Shown here piece by piece: positions 1-5,125 of a DNA stretch of 25,100 nt. Positions within the stretch are counted from its first letter, which is position 1. Each line of letters opens with the position of its first letter. This stretch comes from a virus. Position numbers and translations under genes: made by a program. Location: positions 1-25,100 of the IMG/VR virus record IMGVR_UViG_3300036820_000627; one strand, given 5' to 3'. Under the pieces are notes generated by a model, which searched no databases, was not told the DNA's origin, and was given only the letters and a program-made list of their open reading frames with translations.

Positions 1-240
1 TCACCCGCGCAGGCGTTCCCGGAGCGCGTCCCTGTATTCAGCTACGACATGGGGCGGCGGCATGACGCTGCGGACCGGCATGGCCTGCGGGACGTTCCAG
101 GTGGACGCGCACTCGCAGTCATCAAGGAGCTGGCAGAACATCAGGCCGCCGCCAAGCGGGTCATTGTCGTACGGCACCAGGATGTGCGGGCTGAACGGGT
201 GGCCGCACCTGCAGATCTCATCAGCCGTCTCGGGCCCCAT
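1..240 (-). CDS. Small cysteine/histidine-rich hypothetical protein
   Basis: This is a complete 79-residue ORF from ATG at 240 to TGA at 1-3. Near the N-terminus it has a CRCGHPFSPH cluster, and C36, C42 and C44 follow, so a small zinc-binding fold is likely. I do not recognise a family. The start is supported by a TAGGGT box (252-247 on the minus strand) six bases before the ATG, with no Shine-Dalgarno, which is typical of leaderless actinobacterial genes. It lies just downstream of the end of the tRNA array, on the same strand, and appears to have its own promoter. Confidence 0.7.
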   Translation of the reverse strand: MGPETADEICRCGHPFSPHILVPYDNDPLGGGLMFCQLLDDCECASTWNVPQAMPVRSVMPPPHVVAEYRDALRERLRG

Positions 241-252
241 CGCGGTACCCTA
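241..252 (-). promoter_or_regulatory. Leaderless-type -10 box for the 1-240 gene
   Basis: TAGGGT at 252-247 followed by six bases and then the ATG at 240. No -35 is evident. Confidence 0.5.
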
Positions 253-279
253 GCACGCCCATAGCGTGAGCACCCTGAG

Positions 280-354
280 TCGGCCCGGCGCGATTCGAAC
301 GCGCACCGTCTGACTTAGGAGGTCAGTGCCCTATCCGGGTTGGACCACAGGCCG
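280..354 (-). tRNA. tRNA-Arg(CCT)
   Basis: The cloverleaf has a 7-bp acceptor stem (281-287 with 348-354), a T arm with loop TTCGAAT, and anticodon loop CTCCTAA, giving anticodon CCT. The discriminator is A and no CCA is encoded. It is the last tRNA of the array in transcript order. Confidence 0.9.
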
Positions 355-355
355 G

Positions 356-430
356 TGGAGACGCACCCCGGAGTCGAACCGGGCCCCGGCGGTTTTGCGG
401 ACCGCCTCCCGCACCAGCGAGACGTGCGTC
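356..430 (-). tRNA. tRNA-Cys(GCA), C33, encoded CCA
   Basis: Acceptor 360-366 pairs fully with 424-430. The discriminator is U73, the Cys identity base, and CCA is encoded at 356-358. The anticodon loop is CCGCAAA, so the anticodon is GCA and position 33 is C instead of U. One base separates it from tRNA-Arg(CCT). Confidence 0.88.
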
Positions 431-431
431 G

Positions 432-505
432 CGCTCCCAGCAGGATTCGAACCTGCGATCTCTGCCTTCGGAGGGCAGTGTCCTATCCGCCTAGACCATG
501 AGAGC
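432..505 (-). tRNA. tRNA-Arg(CCG)
   Basis: Acceptor 433-439 pairs with 499-505 (one G-U). The T arm is perfect at 440-456 and the anticodon loop CTCCGAA gives CCG. The discriminator is G and CCA is not encoded. Confidence 0.92.
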
Positions 506-510
506 TTGCG

Positions 511-588
511 TGCGCCGGGGAGGACTCGAACCTCCGTGTGGGGTACCTGATTTACAGTCAGGCGCGGTCGCCACTGCGCCACCGACGC
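511..588 (-). tRNA. tRNA-Tyr(GTA)
   Basis: Acceptor 512-518 pairs with 582-588, T arm at 519-535, anticodon loop CTGTAAA giving GTA, discriminator A. The variable region is about 10 nt, intermediate between class I and the usual bacterial class II Tyr arm. Confidence 0.9.
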
Positions 589-592
589 TTGG

Positions 593-667
593 GGTGACCG
601 ACGAGACTCGCACTCGCTTTCACCAGATTCACAGTCTGGGCCCTCGACAGCTTCGGGCTCAGCCACC
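593..667 (-). tRNA. tRNA-His(GTG)
   Basis: The anticodon loop CTGTGAA gives GTG. The extra 5' G (G-1, base 667) faces C73 (base 593), the diagnostic His feature. The acceptor stem 594-600/660-666 is fully paired with wobbles. The T loop is TGCGAGT, a variant of the consensus. Confidence 0.9.
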
Positions 668-668
668 G

Positions 669-741
669 TAGCCAGCCAGGGAGTTGAACCCCGTTATCCG
701 CGGTGTGGACGCGGCGCTCTGAACCGTTGAGCTAGCCAGCC
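669..741 (-). tRNA. tRNA-Val(CAC), C33
   Basis: Acceptor 670-676 pairs with 735-741 using three G-U pairs. The D arm is canonical (GCTC...GAGC). Anticodon stem CCGCG/CGCGG closes loop TCCACAC, giving CAC with C33. The discriminator is A. Confidence 0.85.
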
Positions 742-799
742 TTGAAAAACTTCCCCGGCCGAAACTTCACGCTCCGGCCTCCTCCGGGACCTATGAGGT

Positions 800-931
800 A
801 TGGACAAAGAACTAGTCATCCGATACCTGATCGACCTGGCCCTGGCCGCCGATGACGACGGCTGGTGCCCCCGATCTTGCCGAGCGCGCTCGGAGGGACT
901 CGAACCCCCAACCCCTAGATCCGTAATCTAG
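800..931 (+). CDS. Possible 43-residue ORF reading antisense into tRNA-Arg(ACG)
   Basis: ATG at 800 opens a 43-codon frame whose first 25 residues (MDKELVIRYLIDLALAADDD onward) look protein-like. It then runs antisense through tRNA-Arg(ACG) and stops with TAG at 929-931 inside the tRNA. A purine-rich GAGGT sits directly against the start, too close for a normal ribosome binding site. It fills the longest gap in this part of the array (742-884). It resembles the arrangement of the homing endonuclease at 2965-3900, so it may be a gene remnant that acquired a tRNA-derived 3' end. No function is recognisable and it may not be expressed. Confidence 0.3.
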   Translation: MDKELVIRYLIDLALAADDDGWCPRSCRARSEGLEPPTPRSVI

Positions 932-957
932 TGCTCTGTCCGTTGAGCTACGGGCGC
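885..957 (-). tRNA. tRNA-Arg(ACG)
   Basis: The anticodon loop TTACGGA gives ACG, which would be deaminated to ICG. The D arm is of Arg type (GCTCAACGGACAGAGC). Acceptor 886-892 pairs with 951-957 with one C-A mismatch. The discriminator is G. Confidence 0.87.
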
Positions 958-958
958 A

Positions 959-1034
959 TGGTGGCCGCTGATGGTCTCGAACCATCCGCCTCCAGGTTGT
1001 CGTCCTGACGCTCTGCCAACTGAGCTAAGCGACC
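959..1034 (-). tRNA. tRNA-Val(GAC), C33, encoded CCA
   Basis: Acceptor 963-969 pairs with 1028-1034, the T arm is perfect at 970-986, the discriminator is A, and CCA is encoded at 959-961. The anticodon loop ACGACAA gives GAC with C33. One base separates it from tRNA-Arg(ACG). Confidence 0.85.
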
Positions 1035-1136
1035 GAGCATGAGGCGGCTGACCGGGGAACCCCTCATGCGTGTCCTGCTTCGTGCTCGCGGTGCAGGCAA
1101 CCGCAGGGGCGAACCCCCTCGTTTCCCGGACTAGCG

Positions 1137-1211
1137 CGGACCTGACGGGATTTGAACCCGCGACCTCCACCTTGACAGGGTGGCGAGCACTCCAGACTGC
1201 TCTACAGGACC
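1137..1211 (-). tRNA. tRNA-Asp(GTC)
   Basis: The anticodon loop CTGTCAA gives GTC and the discriminator is G73 as expected for Asp. Acceptor 1138-1144 pairs with 1205-1211 with one T-T mismatch. The T loop is TTCAAAT. The preceding spacer (1035-1136) contains GC-rich short hairpins and no gene I can support. Confidence 0.9.
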
Positions 1212-1293
1212 ATACGGCCAGCTTAGCGGATTTCGGACGGCCGTTCCCTACTTCTCCGCTAGGCACCCCCCGGTTAGGGCGCTGACCTGCCTA

Positions 1294-1329
1294 GGCCAAG
1301 CCAGCCGGTTTCTCGCTTAGCGCTTGGCC
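1294..1329. other. Inverted repeat in tRNA spacer
   Basis: A 7-bp inverted repeat (ggccaag 1294-1300, cttggcc 1323-1329) lies in the 125-base spacer between tRNA-Asn and tRNA-Asp. The rest of 1212-1336 shows nothing recognisable. It may be a processing hairpin or a weak terminator. Confidence 0.35.
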
Positions 1330-1336
1330 ACGCCTG

Positions 1337-1410
1337 CTCTCGCGGAAGGATTCGAACCTTCACCGTACTGATTAACAGTCAGCCGTCCTGCCTGGTTAGA
1401 CCACGCGAGA
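1337..1410 (-). tRNA. tRNA-Asn(GTT)
   Basis: A perfect 7-bp acceptor (1338-1344/1404-1410), a perfect T arm, anticodon loop CTGTTAA giving GTT, and discriminator G73. Confidence 0.92.
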
Positions 1411-1416
1411 TCAAGA

Positions 1417-1457
1417 TGCCGCGCTTTGCCGTCTGTTACCGGTCCTGGCGCGCGGCA
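1417..1457. other. Inverted repeat in tRNA spacer
   Basis: An 8-bp perfect inverted repeat (tgccgcgc 1417-1424 with gcgcggca 1450-1457) fills the spacer between tRNA-fMet and tRNA-Asn. It is a candidate processing stem-loop in the array transcript. Confidence 0.4.
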
Positions 1458-1465
1458 AGCCTTCG

Positions 1466-1540
1466 TGGCGGGGGCGGGATTCGAACCCGCGTTTTCCGGG
1501 TTATGGGCCCGGGCTGGTACCTAGCTCCAGTCACCCCGCA
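1466..1540 (-). tRNA. Initiator-like tRNA-fMet(CAT), C33
   Basis: The anticodon arm has the three consecutive G-C pairs typical of bacterial initiators (GGG/CCC), and position 1-72 is unpaired (T-C), the other initiator hallmark. The loop is CCCATAA, giving CAT with C33. The discriminator is A. A phage-borne initiator tRNA is uncommon. The C33 is unusual for a bacterial initiator. Confidence 0.85.
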
Positions 1541-1541
1541 G

Positions 1542-1613
1542 TAGCCCCAGACGGTTCCGACCCGTCTTCTCCTGCTTGAAAGGCAAGTGGCCTAGCCATT
1601 GGCCGATGGGGCC
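1542..1613 (-). tRNA. tRNA-Glu(TTC)
   Basis: Acceptor 1543-1549 pairs with 1607-1613. The anticodon loop CTTTCAA gives TTC. The T loop is GTCGGAA, which departs from the TTCRANY consensus at positions 54-56. One base separates it from tRNA-fMet. Confidence 0.82.
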
Positions 1614-1745
1614 TCAGGAGCGAGCCGAATACCTTGCCTAGGGGCTCGGCCCGCTCCACAGTGCCTGATATGTGCGCCGAAGGCCGGCTTCCCGCCCGCA
1701 GGCATACGGGCGGTACTCACGCACTGGGACAGGCTTGCCCGGCCG

Positions 1746-1817
1746 TAGCCCGTACGAGATTTGAACTCGTAGCCTCTGGGCTGAGAACCCAGCGATCTGC
1801 CGTTGATCTAACGGGCC
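1746..1817 (-). tRNA. tRNA-Glu(CTC)
   Basis: Acceptor 1747-1753 pairs with 1811-1817, the T arm is perfect, and anticodon loop TTCTCAG gives CTC. The spacer 1614-1745 has GC-rich hairpins (for example cgagcc/ggctcg) and no supported gene. Confidence 0.9.
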
Positions 1818-2368
1818 GTGTGGCACACTGTCTTCTGCCGGGAGCCGGCCCCGGACTCGCACCTGGGGCTGGCGGGAGTGCGAGTGGTGCGCCCGGTACG
1901 AGCGGGTCCCGCTGGAGGCGCTACCGTACCTCCTGCCGCCGGTCCAGCATCCGGAGGTACGGCGGGACCCGCTCGTTTAGCGGCTTGGCGGCGTACGCGG
2001 ACCCGATCCGCTTCCGTTTCCGGGGCGCTACGCCAGGCACCCGGCACATGCAGGCGTCCCTGCTTCATGCAAGGGGATTGCCCTGCGGGGTGTGCCGCCC
2101 CGGCGCGCCATGAGGGACTCGAACCCCCGGCCATCAGGGTAGAAACCTGTCGCTCTGTCCTCTGAGCTAATGGCGCTAGCAGGTGTTCATCACGGGACCA
2201 GTAGCGCTGGAGGCCTATCGCGCACCCCCATCCGCCATAGCGGTGCCACTGGCCGCTCCAGTAGCCGGGGATCCGGTCGAGTGCCTCATCGAGCAGCCAG
2301 ACGGCCTCGGCCCGCCACCTGAGCGGGTCGCCGCGCCAGTCCCGGTACCTGGCCAGGATGCGTCTCAT
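1808..2368 (-). CDS. Hypothetical ORF reading through tRNA-Arg(TCT), probably degraded
   Basis: The ORF opens with ATG at 2368. Its first ~64 residues look like a real protein (MRRILARYRDWRGDPLRWRA, then a Trp-rich stretch ending RYWSRDEHL). From about 2178 downward the frame enters tRNA-Arg(TCT) in sense orientation and then low-complexity Pro/Ala/Arg sequence up to 1808. This suggests that only the 2178-2368 part is an old gene and that its 3' end has been lost to tRNA insertion or rearrangement. A CATACT box lies six bases before the ATG. No family is recognised. The functional end is uncertain. Confidence 0.35.
   Translation of the reverse strand: MRRILARYRDWRGDPLRWRAEAVWLLDEALDRIPGYWSGQWHRYGGWGCAIGLQRYWSRDEHLLAPLAQRTERQVSTLMAGGSSPSWRAGAAHPAGQSPCMKQGRLHVPGAWRSAPETEADRVRVRRQAAKRAGPAVPPDAGPAAGGTVAPPAGPARTGRTTRTPASPRCESGAGSRQKTVCHTAR
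1898..1976. other. Long two-step hairpin in array spacer
   Basis: A perfect 15-bp inverted repeat (1898-1912 with 1962-1976) encloses a second nine-bp stem (1925-1933 with 1953-1961) and a 19-base loop. It sits in the 286-base tRNA-free stretch 1818-2103. It may be a structured RNA, a processing signal or a recombination site. Nothing else in that stretch is recognisable. Confidence 0.5.
2104..2176 (-). tRNA. tRNA-Arg(TCT)
   Basis: A perfect 7-bp acceptor (2105-2111/2170-2176), anticodon loop TTTCTAC giving TCT, T loop TTCGAGT, discriminator G. Confidence 0.9.
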
Positions 2369-2387
2369 GCGGCCAGTATGGCAGAGG

Positions 2388-2461
2388 TGGGCCGTCAGGG
2401 GTTCGAACCCTGGACGAACGCGGGTTAAAAGCCCGCCGCTCTACCGCTGAGCTAACGGCCC
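2388..2461 (-). tRNA. tRNA-Lys(TTT)
   Basis: A perfect acceptor (2389-2395/2455-2461), a perfect T arm, anticodon loop CTTTTAA giving TTT, and discriminator A. Confidence 0.93.
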
Positions 2462-2515
2462 CTGCGCTGTATTCGCAGGGCCTGTTTAATTCTCATCGTG
2501 TTTGCCTCTTTCCCG

Positions 2516-2590
2516 TGGGGCGGGCAGGGCTTGAACCTGCGCGTTTCCTGCTTATAAGACAGGCGCCTTTACCAGCTTGGCCACCGCCCC
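2516..2590 (-). tRNA. tRNA-Ile(TAT)
   Basis: A perfect 7-bp acceptor (2517-2523/2584-2590) and anticodon loop CTTATAA giving TAT, which reads AUA directly. Most bacteria instead read AUA with a lysidine-modified CAT tRNA, so this gene frees the phage from host TilS for this codon. The discriminator is A. Confidence 0.9.
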
Positions 2591-2591
2591 G

Positions 2592-2669
2592 TGGTAGCGA
2601 GAGCCAGCATCGAACTGGCGGCCTCTGCGTTATGAGCGCAGCGCTCTGAACCAACTGAGCTATCTCGCC
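2592..2669 (-). tRNA. tRNA-Met(CAT), encoded CCA
   Basis: Acceptor 2596-2602 pairs with 2663-2669, canonical D arm (GCTCAGTTGGTTCAGAGC), anticodon loop CTCATAA. The 5' GGCGAGA and U33 fit elongator Met rather than initiator. CCA is encoded at 2592-2594. One base from tRNA-Ile(TAT). Confidence 0.9.
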
Positions 2670-2674
2670 ATGGT

Positions 2675-2746
2675 TGGCCACCGCGGGATCGAACCGCGCA
2701 ATACCTGCGTATCAGACAGGCCCCTTCGACCAGCTGGGTCGTGGCC
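2675..2746 (-). tRNA. tRNA-Ile(GAT)
   Basis: Anticodon loop CTGATAC gives GAT, T arm perfect at 2683-2699. The acceptor pairs at six of seven positions (G-G at 7-66). The discriminator is A. Confidence 0.87.
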
Positions 2747-2748
2747 AG

Positions 2749-2834
2749 CGGATAGCGGAGGTGTTGAGCCCCAGAGCCTCGCGACTCCCGCCCGGGTTCA
2801 AGCCGGGGCCGGCCACCGGGCCGGTTCACCATCC
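2749..2834 (-). tRNA. tRNA-Ser(TGA)
   Basis: This is a class II tRNA found by folding. Acceptor 2750-2756 pairs with 2828-2834, the anticodon arm 2791-2807 has a perfect 5-bp stem with loop CTTGAAC (TGA), there is a 17-nt variable arm with a GAG/CTC stem, and the discriminator is G73 as in Ser. The T loop CTCAACA and a 4-bp T stem are degenerate, so scanners may miss it. Confidence 0.8.
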
Positions 2835-2842
2835 ATGATTTG

Positions 2843-2929
2843 CGGAGAGGGCGGGAGTCGGACCCGCAAGGGCCGGAAAGCCTCACCGGTTTTCGAAACC
2901 GGCTCCGTCGCCAATCGGATAGCCCCTCC
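2843..2929 (-). tRNA. tRNA-Ser(CGA)
   Basis: Class II. Acceptor 2844-2850/2923-2929, T arm 2851-2867, long variable arm, anticodon loop TTCGAAA giving CGA, discriminator G73. Confidence 0.92.
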
Positions 2930-2952
2930 AGGAAAATGACGGCACGTAGCGG

Positions 2953-2964
2953 TAAAATATCGAT
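2953..2964 (+). promoter_or_regulatory. Leaderless-type -10 box for the homing endonuclease
   Basis: TAAAAT at 2953-2958, then six bases, then GTG at 2965. No Shine-Dalgarno precedes the start. Confidence 0.55.
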
Positions 2965-3900
2965 GTGAGCAAACGGCTAGCACAACCGGAAAGCCGGGCA
3001 TGCGAGGACTGCTCGGCGTCGTTCATGACGAGCTGGTCGCAGCGCTTGTGCAATCCTTGCAGATACGGACGTGCCGCCCGTTCGGTCTGCAATACCTGCG
3101 GCCGGAAGACGGGACAGACCGGCCGGCGCCAGTGCGGCCCCTGCCGCTACGGCACCCCTCCCGACCTCCGCGCCATGTCACCGTCCGAACTGGCGTGGCT
3201 CGCCGGCATCATTGAAGGCGAGGGTACTTTCGGCCGGGGAAGGCGGCCCGGCGGCCAGGTGCGCGTCGTCATGACCGACCGGGACATAATCCGCCGCCCG
3301 TGGTCCCTCACCGGGTTGGGCCTTATTCATAACCGTGGACGCCGGGCCGCTCACCATAAGACGGTCTGGGAATGGGCCGTGACCCGCAGGGAAAACGTCT
3401 GCACGCTGGCAGGGGAGTTGGCGCCGCTGCTACTCCATCGACGACGGTCGGCGATCGAGGCGATCCTGCACGCTGGCGGAACCACCCTGTCGCCGCCTGT
3501 CGAATTTCAACCGGGGACCGGCGAGGCGTGGGCGTGGGCGTGGGTTGCTGGCCTCCTTGAGGGCGAAGGCTGGATCAGCCCGGCGCCAAATTCGATCCGG
3601 CAGGGAGTCGCGGTCGCCGTCGAATCGACCGACTTCGACACGATAGAACGGCTTGCCGCACTTACCCAGGTCGGCCGCATCGCGGACCTAAAGCGCCGCT
3701 CGGCCAGCCACAAGCCGAGCCGGCGATGGGGCGTGCGCAGCCACGCGGACGCCCGCTTGGTCTTGGCCGCGACCCTTCCCTGGCTTGGGGAGCGGCGAAC
3801 GATCCGCGCTCGTTACGTCCTGAACCGGATTGGTGCGGAGAGTGGGAGATTCGAACTCCCGAAGGTGTTACCCTTCCTGCTTTCCGGGCAGGTGCCATAG
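2965..3900 (+). CDS. LAGLIDADG homing endonuclease, free-standing in the tRNA array
   Basis: This 311-residue protein has two LAGLIDADG-type motifs, LAWLAGIIEGEG at residues 77-88 and WVAGLLEGEG at 193-202. It is therefore a monomeric double-motif homing endonuclease that would cut a long asymmetric site. The acidic position is E in both motifs (GEG), a known variant. Residues 13-60 carry four CxxC pairs (CEDC, CNPC, CNTC, CGPC), which look like two zinc ribbons added at the N-terminus. The GTG start is chosen because a TAAAAT box lies six bases upstream. It is on the opposite strand to all tRNAs. From residue 291 the frame is the exact antisense of tRNA-Ser(GGA) and it stops inside that tRNA, so the 3' end seems to have been acquired at insertion. 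It may promote mobility of tRNA segments between phages (inference). Confidence 0.85.
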   Translation: MSKRLAQPESRACEDCSASFMTSWSQRLCNPCRYGRAARSVCNTCGRKTGQTGRRQCGPCRYGTPPDLRAMSPSELAWLAGIIEGEGTFGRGRRPGGQVRVVMTDRDIIRRPWSLTGLGLIHNRGRRAAHHKTVWEWAVTRRENVCTLAGELAPLLLHRRRSAIEAILHAGGTTLSPPVEFQPGTGEAWAWAWVAGLLEGEGWISPAPNSIRQGVAVAVESTDFDTIERLAALTQVGRIADLKRRSASHKPSRRWGVRSHADARLVLAATLPWLGERRTIRARYVLNRIGAESGRFELPKVLPFLLSGQVP

Positions 3901-3918
3901 CCGCTAGGCGAACTCTCC
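3836..3918 (-). tRNA. tRNA-Ser(GGA), C33, overlapped by the endonuclease gene
   Basis: Class II with perfect acceptor (3837-3843/3912-3918), perfect T arm, variable arm GAAGGTGTTACCCTT read on the plus strand, anticodon loop CCGGAAA giving GGA with C33, and discriminator G73. The endonuclease CDS overlaps 65 bases of it on the other strand. Confidence 0.92.
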
Positions 3919-3923
3919 AGGGG

Positions 3924-4008
3924 CGGAAGGCGGAGCAATCGAAGCCCAAGGTGTTACCCTCGCATCGCTTAGCGGGCGAGCCCGGTGCGCCTGTCCGGTG
4001 CGCCTTCC
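3924..4008 (-). tRNA. tRNA-Ser(GCT), C33
   Basis: Class II found by folding. Acceptor 3925-3931 pairs perfectly with 4002-4008, the T loop is TTCGATT on a 4-bp stem, anticodon loop CCGCTAA gives GCT with C33 on a 4-bp stem, and the discriminator is G73. A 13-base piece of its variable arm (3948-3960) is identical to tRNA-Ser(GGA) (3862-3874), so the two probably arose by duplication. Confidence 0.8.
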
Positions 4009-4020
4009 ATCAGAGCGGTG

Positions 4021-4078
4021 GGCGGGGACAGGCGAGCCGCCCGGTACGCGCAGACCGGTACGGTCGTGATTCCCCGCC
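4021..4078. other. Inverted repeat in tRNA spacer
   Basis: An 8-bp inverted repeat (ggcgggga 4021-4028 with tccccgcc 4071-4078) spans most of the spacer between tRNA-Leu(CAG) and tRNA-Ser(GCT). Confidence 0.4.
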
Positions 4079-4086
4079 TCACTGCG

Positions 4087-4169
4087 TGCGCCGGGAGGGA
4101 GTCGAACCCTCACGCCACTAAGGACATACGGGCCTGGGCCGTACGCGGCTTCCATTACGCCACCAGCGC
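4087..4169 (-). tRNA. tRNA-Leu(CAG), C33
   Basis: Class II. Acceptor 4088-4094/4163-4169, perfect T arm, long variable arm, anticodon loop CCCAGGC giving CAG with C33, discriminator A as expected for Leu. Confidence 0.9.
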
Positions 4170-4170
4170 A

Positions 4171-4235
4171 TGATGCTCGCGTAGCTGAGCTACTTGTCCG
4201 CCTGCCGGGGACGGAATCGGGCCGGCGAGCGCGGC
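4171..4235 (-). tRNA. Degenerate tRNA-like element
   Basis: On the minus strand a T-arm-like hairpin (4208-4224, loop CCCGATT) lies upstream of a canonical D-arm sequence (TAGCTC, eight bases, GAGC). No anticodon arm can be placed, and the D-arm part runs straight into the 5' end of tRNA-Leu(CAG). GCTCGC/GCGAGC (4225-4230 with 4175-4180) also pair. This could be a decayed tRNA or a second, less intact permuted tRNA. I do not assign an amino acid. Confidence 0.3.
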
Positions 4236-4238
4236 CAT

Positions 4239-4326
4239 GAGAAATGCGGGCAGCTTCCCTCCGGAGGGTGACACCGCCAAAGCGCTGCCCAGCACCAGGA
4301 CCTACGGCCCATGACCCGCATTTCTC
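4239..4326. ncRNA. Candidate structured RNA of unknown family
   Basis: A perfect 12-bp outer stem (4239-4250 with 4315-4326) encloses a 7-bp stem (4248-4254 with 4284-4290, sharing three bases with the outer stem) and a perfect 12-base palindrome (4257-4268). Total span is 88 bases, tRNA-sized, but there is no T-loop or anticodon arm. It ends three bases from tRNA-Gly(GCC). Strand and function are unknown. Confidence 0.45.
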
Positions 4327-4328
4327 CG

Positions 4329-4402
4329 AGCGGCTAGCGGGATTCGAACCCGCGACCCTCACCTTGGCAAGGTGATGCTCTAAACCCCTGAGCTACAACC
4401 GC
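4329..4402 (-). tRNA. tRNA-Gly(GCC)
   Basis: Acceptor 4330-4336/4396-4402 with wobbles, perfect T arm, anticodon loop TTGCCAA giving GCC, discriminator U73 as in Gly. Confidence 0.92.
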
Positions 4403-4406
4403 ATGG

Positions 4407-4484
4407 TCACCGTTAGCCCCGGCATTACCCGGGTACTGGACGGCACCCGGCTGGCCAGCCGGGTGCCGCAGCGAGTCACGGTGA
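4407..4484. other. Palindrome-containing hairpin in tRNA spacer
   Basis: A perfect 28-base palindrome (4441-4468) is nested in a 7-bp outer repeat (4407-4413 with 4478-4484). It fills the 97-base spacer between tRNA-Gly(CCC) and tRNA-Gly(GCC). A perfect 14-bp stem with no loop would extrude readily in DNA and is a plausible recombination or cleavage site. Confidence 0.5.
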
Positions 4485-4499
4485 ACAACATCGCTAGCG

Positions 4500-4571
4500 A
4501 GCGGACGACGGGGATCGAACCCGCCTCTTCACCTTGGGAGGGTGACGCGCTGCCGTCTGCGCCACGTCCGC
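4500..4571 (-). tRNA. tRNA-Gly(CCC)
   Basis: A perfect 7-bp acceptor (4501-4507/4565-4571), anticodon loop CTCCCAA giving CCC, discriminator U73. Confidence 0.92.
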
Positions 4572-4575
4572 ACTG

Positions 4576-4648
4576 AGCCCCGACCCCGGTTCGAACGGGG
4601 GACCCTCGCCTTACCATGGCGATACTCTGCCGGCTGAGCTACCGGGGC
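4576..4648 (-). tRNA. tRNA-Thr(GGT)
   Basis: Acceptor 4577-4583/4642-4648, T loop TTCGAAC, anticodon loop ATGGTAA giving GGT, discriminator U73 as in the two other Thr tRNAs here. Confidence 0.92.
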
Positions 4649-4719
4649 TGGGCAGGCTTTTCTGCCGACTCCAACGGTCAGGGGCCTGCTTGACCCTGGT
4701 GACGGTTAACCGCCGCTCG

Positions 4720-4790
4720 CTGGGCGCCAAGGACTCGAACCTCAACTAACTGGGCCAAAACCAGTCGGGCTGCCTTTACCCCACCGCCCA
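4720..4790 (-). tRNA. tRNA-Gln(TTG)
   Basis: Acceptor 4721-4727 pairs with 4784-4790 except G-G at the base. The U1-A72 pair and G73 fit Gln. Anticodon loop TTTTGGC gives TTG. Confidence 0.9.
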
Positions 4791-4794
4791 TCAG

Positions 4795-4867
4795 AGCCGC
4801 CTACCGGCCTCGAACCGATCGCCTGCCCTTTACAAGAGGGCCGCTCTGCCAGATGAGCTAAGGCGGC
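4795..4867 (-). tRNA. tRNA-Thr(TGT)
   Basis: A perfect acceptor (4796-4802/4861-4867), anticodon loop CTTGTAA giving TGT, T loop TTCGAGG, discriminator U. Confidence 0.92.
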
Positions 4868-4873
4868 ATTGAG

Positions 4874-4959
4874 TGCGCCCGACAGGATTTGAACCTGCGT
4901 AGCCCTCGCGGACCACATGGACCTCGACCATGCGCGTATCCCTATTCCGCCACGGGCGC
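4874..4959 (-). tRNA. tRNA-Leu(GAG), C33
   Basis: Class II. Perfect acceptor (4875-4881/4953-4959), long variable arm, anticodon stem CATGG/CCATG with loop TCGAGGT giving GAG and C33, discriminator A. Confidence 0.9.
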
Positions 4960-4960
4960 G

Positions 4961-5036
4961 TGGAGCCTCCGGGCCGACTTGAACGGCCTGCCTGTTCCTT
5001 ACGAGGGAACCGCTCTGCCAGGTGAGCTACAGAGGC
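4961..5036 (-). tRNA. tRNA-Thr(CGT), encoded CCA
   Basis: Acceptor 4965-4971/5030-5036, perfect T arm, anticodon loop CTCGTAA giving CGT, discriminator U, CCA encoded at 4961-4963. One base from tRNA-Leu(GAG). Confidence 0.92.
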
Positions 5037-5040
5037 ATGG

Positions 5041-5112
5041 CTCCCGCTCAAGGACTCGAACCTCAAACCCCCTGGACCAGAACCAGGTGCTCTGCCATTG
5101 AGCTAAGCGGGA
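5041..5112 (-). tRNA. tRNA-Gln(CTG)
   Basis: A perfect acceptor with U1-A72 (5042-5048/5106-5112), anticodon loop TTCTGGT giving CTG, G73. The T arm is identical to that of tRNA-Gln(TTG). Confidence 0.92.
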
Positions 5113-5125
5113 TCATTGTCTTTCG

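Noticed and set aside
2743-2815. Plus-strand tRNA with a GTTCAAG T loop
   Set aside because: No anticodon arm fits; the same bases are the anticodon arm of a minus-strand tRNA-Ser(TGA) that folds well.
4171-4235. Interpreting this element as a complete permuted tRNA
   Set aside because: No acceptor or anticodon stem pairs convincingly between the two parts, so only a degenerate tRNA-like element is claimed.
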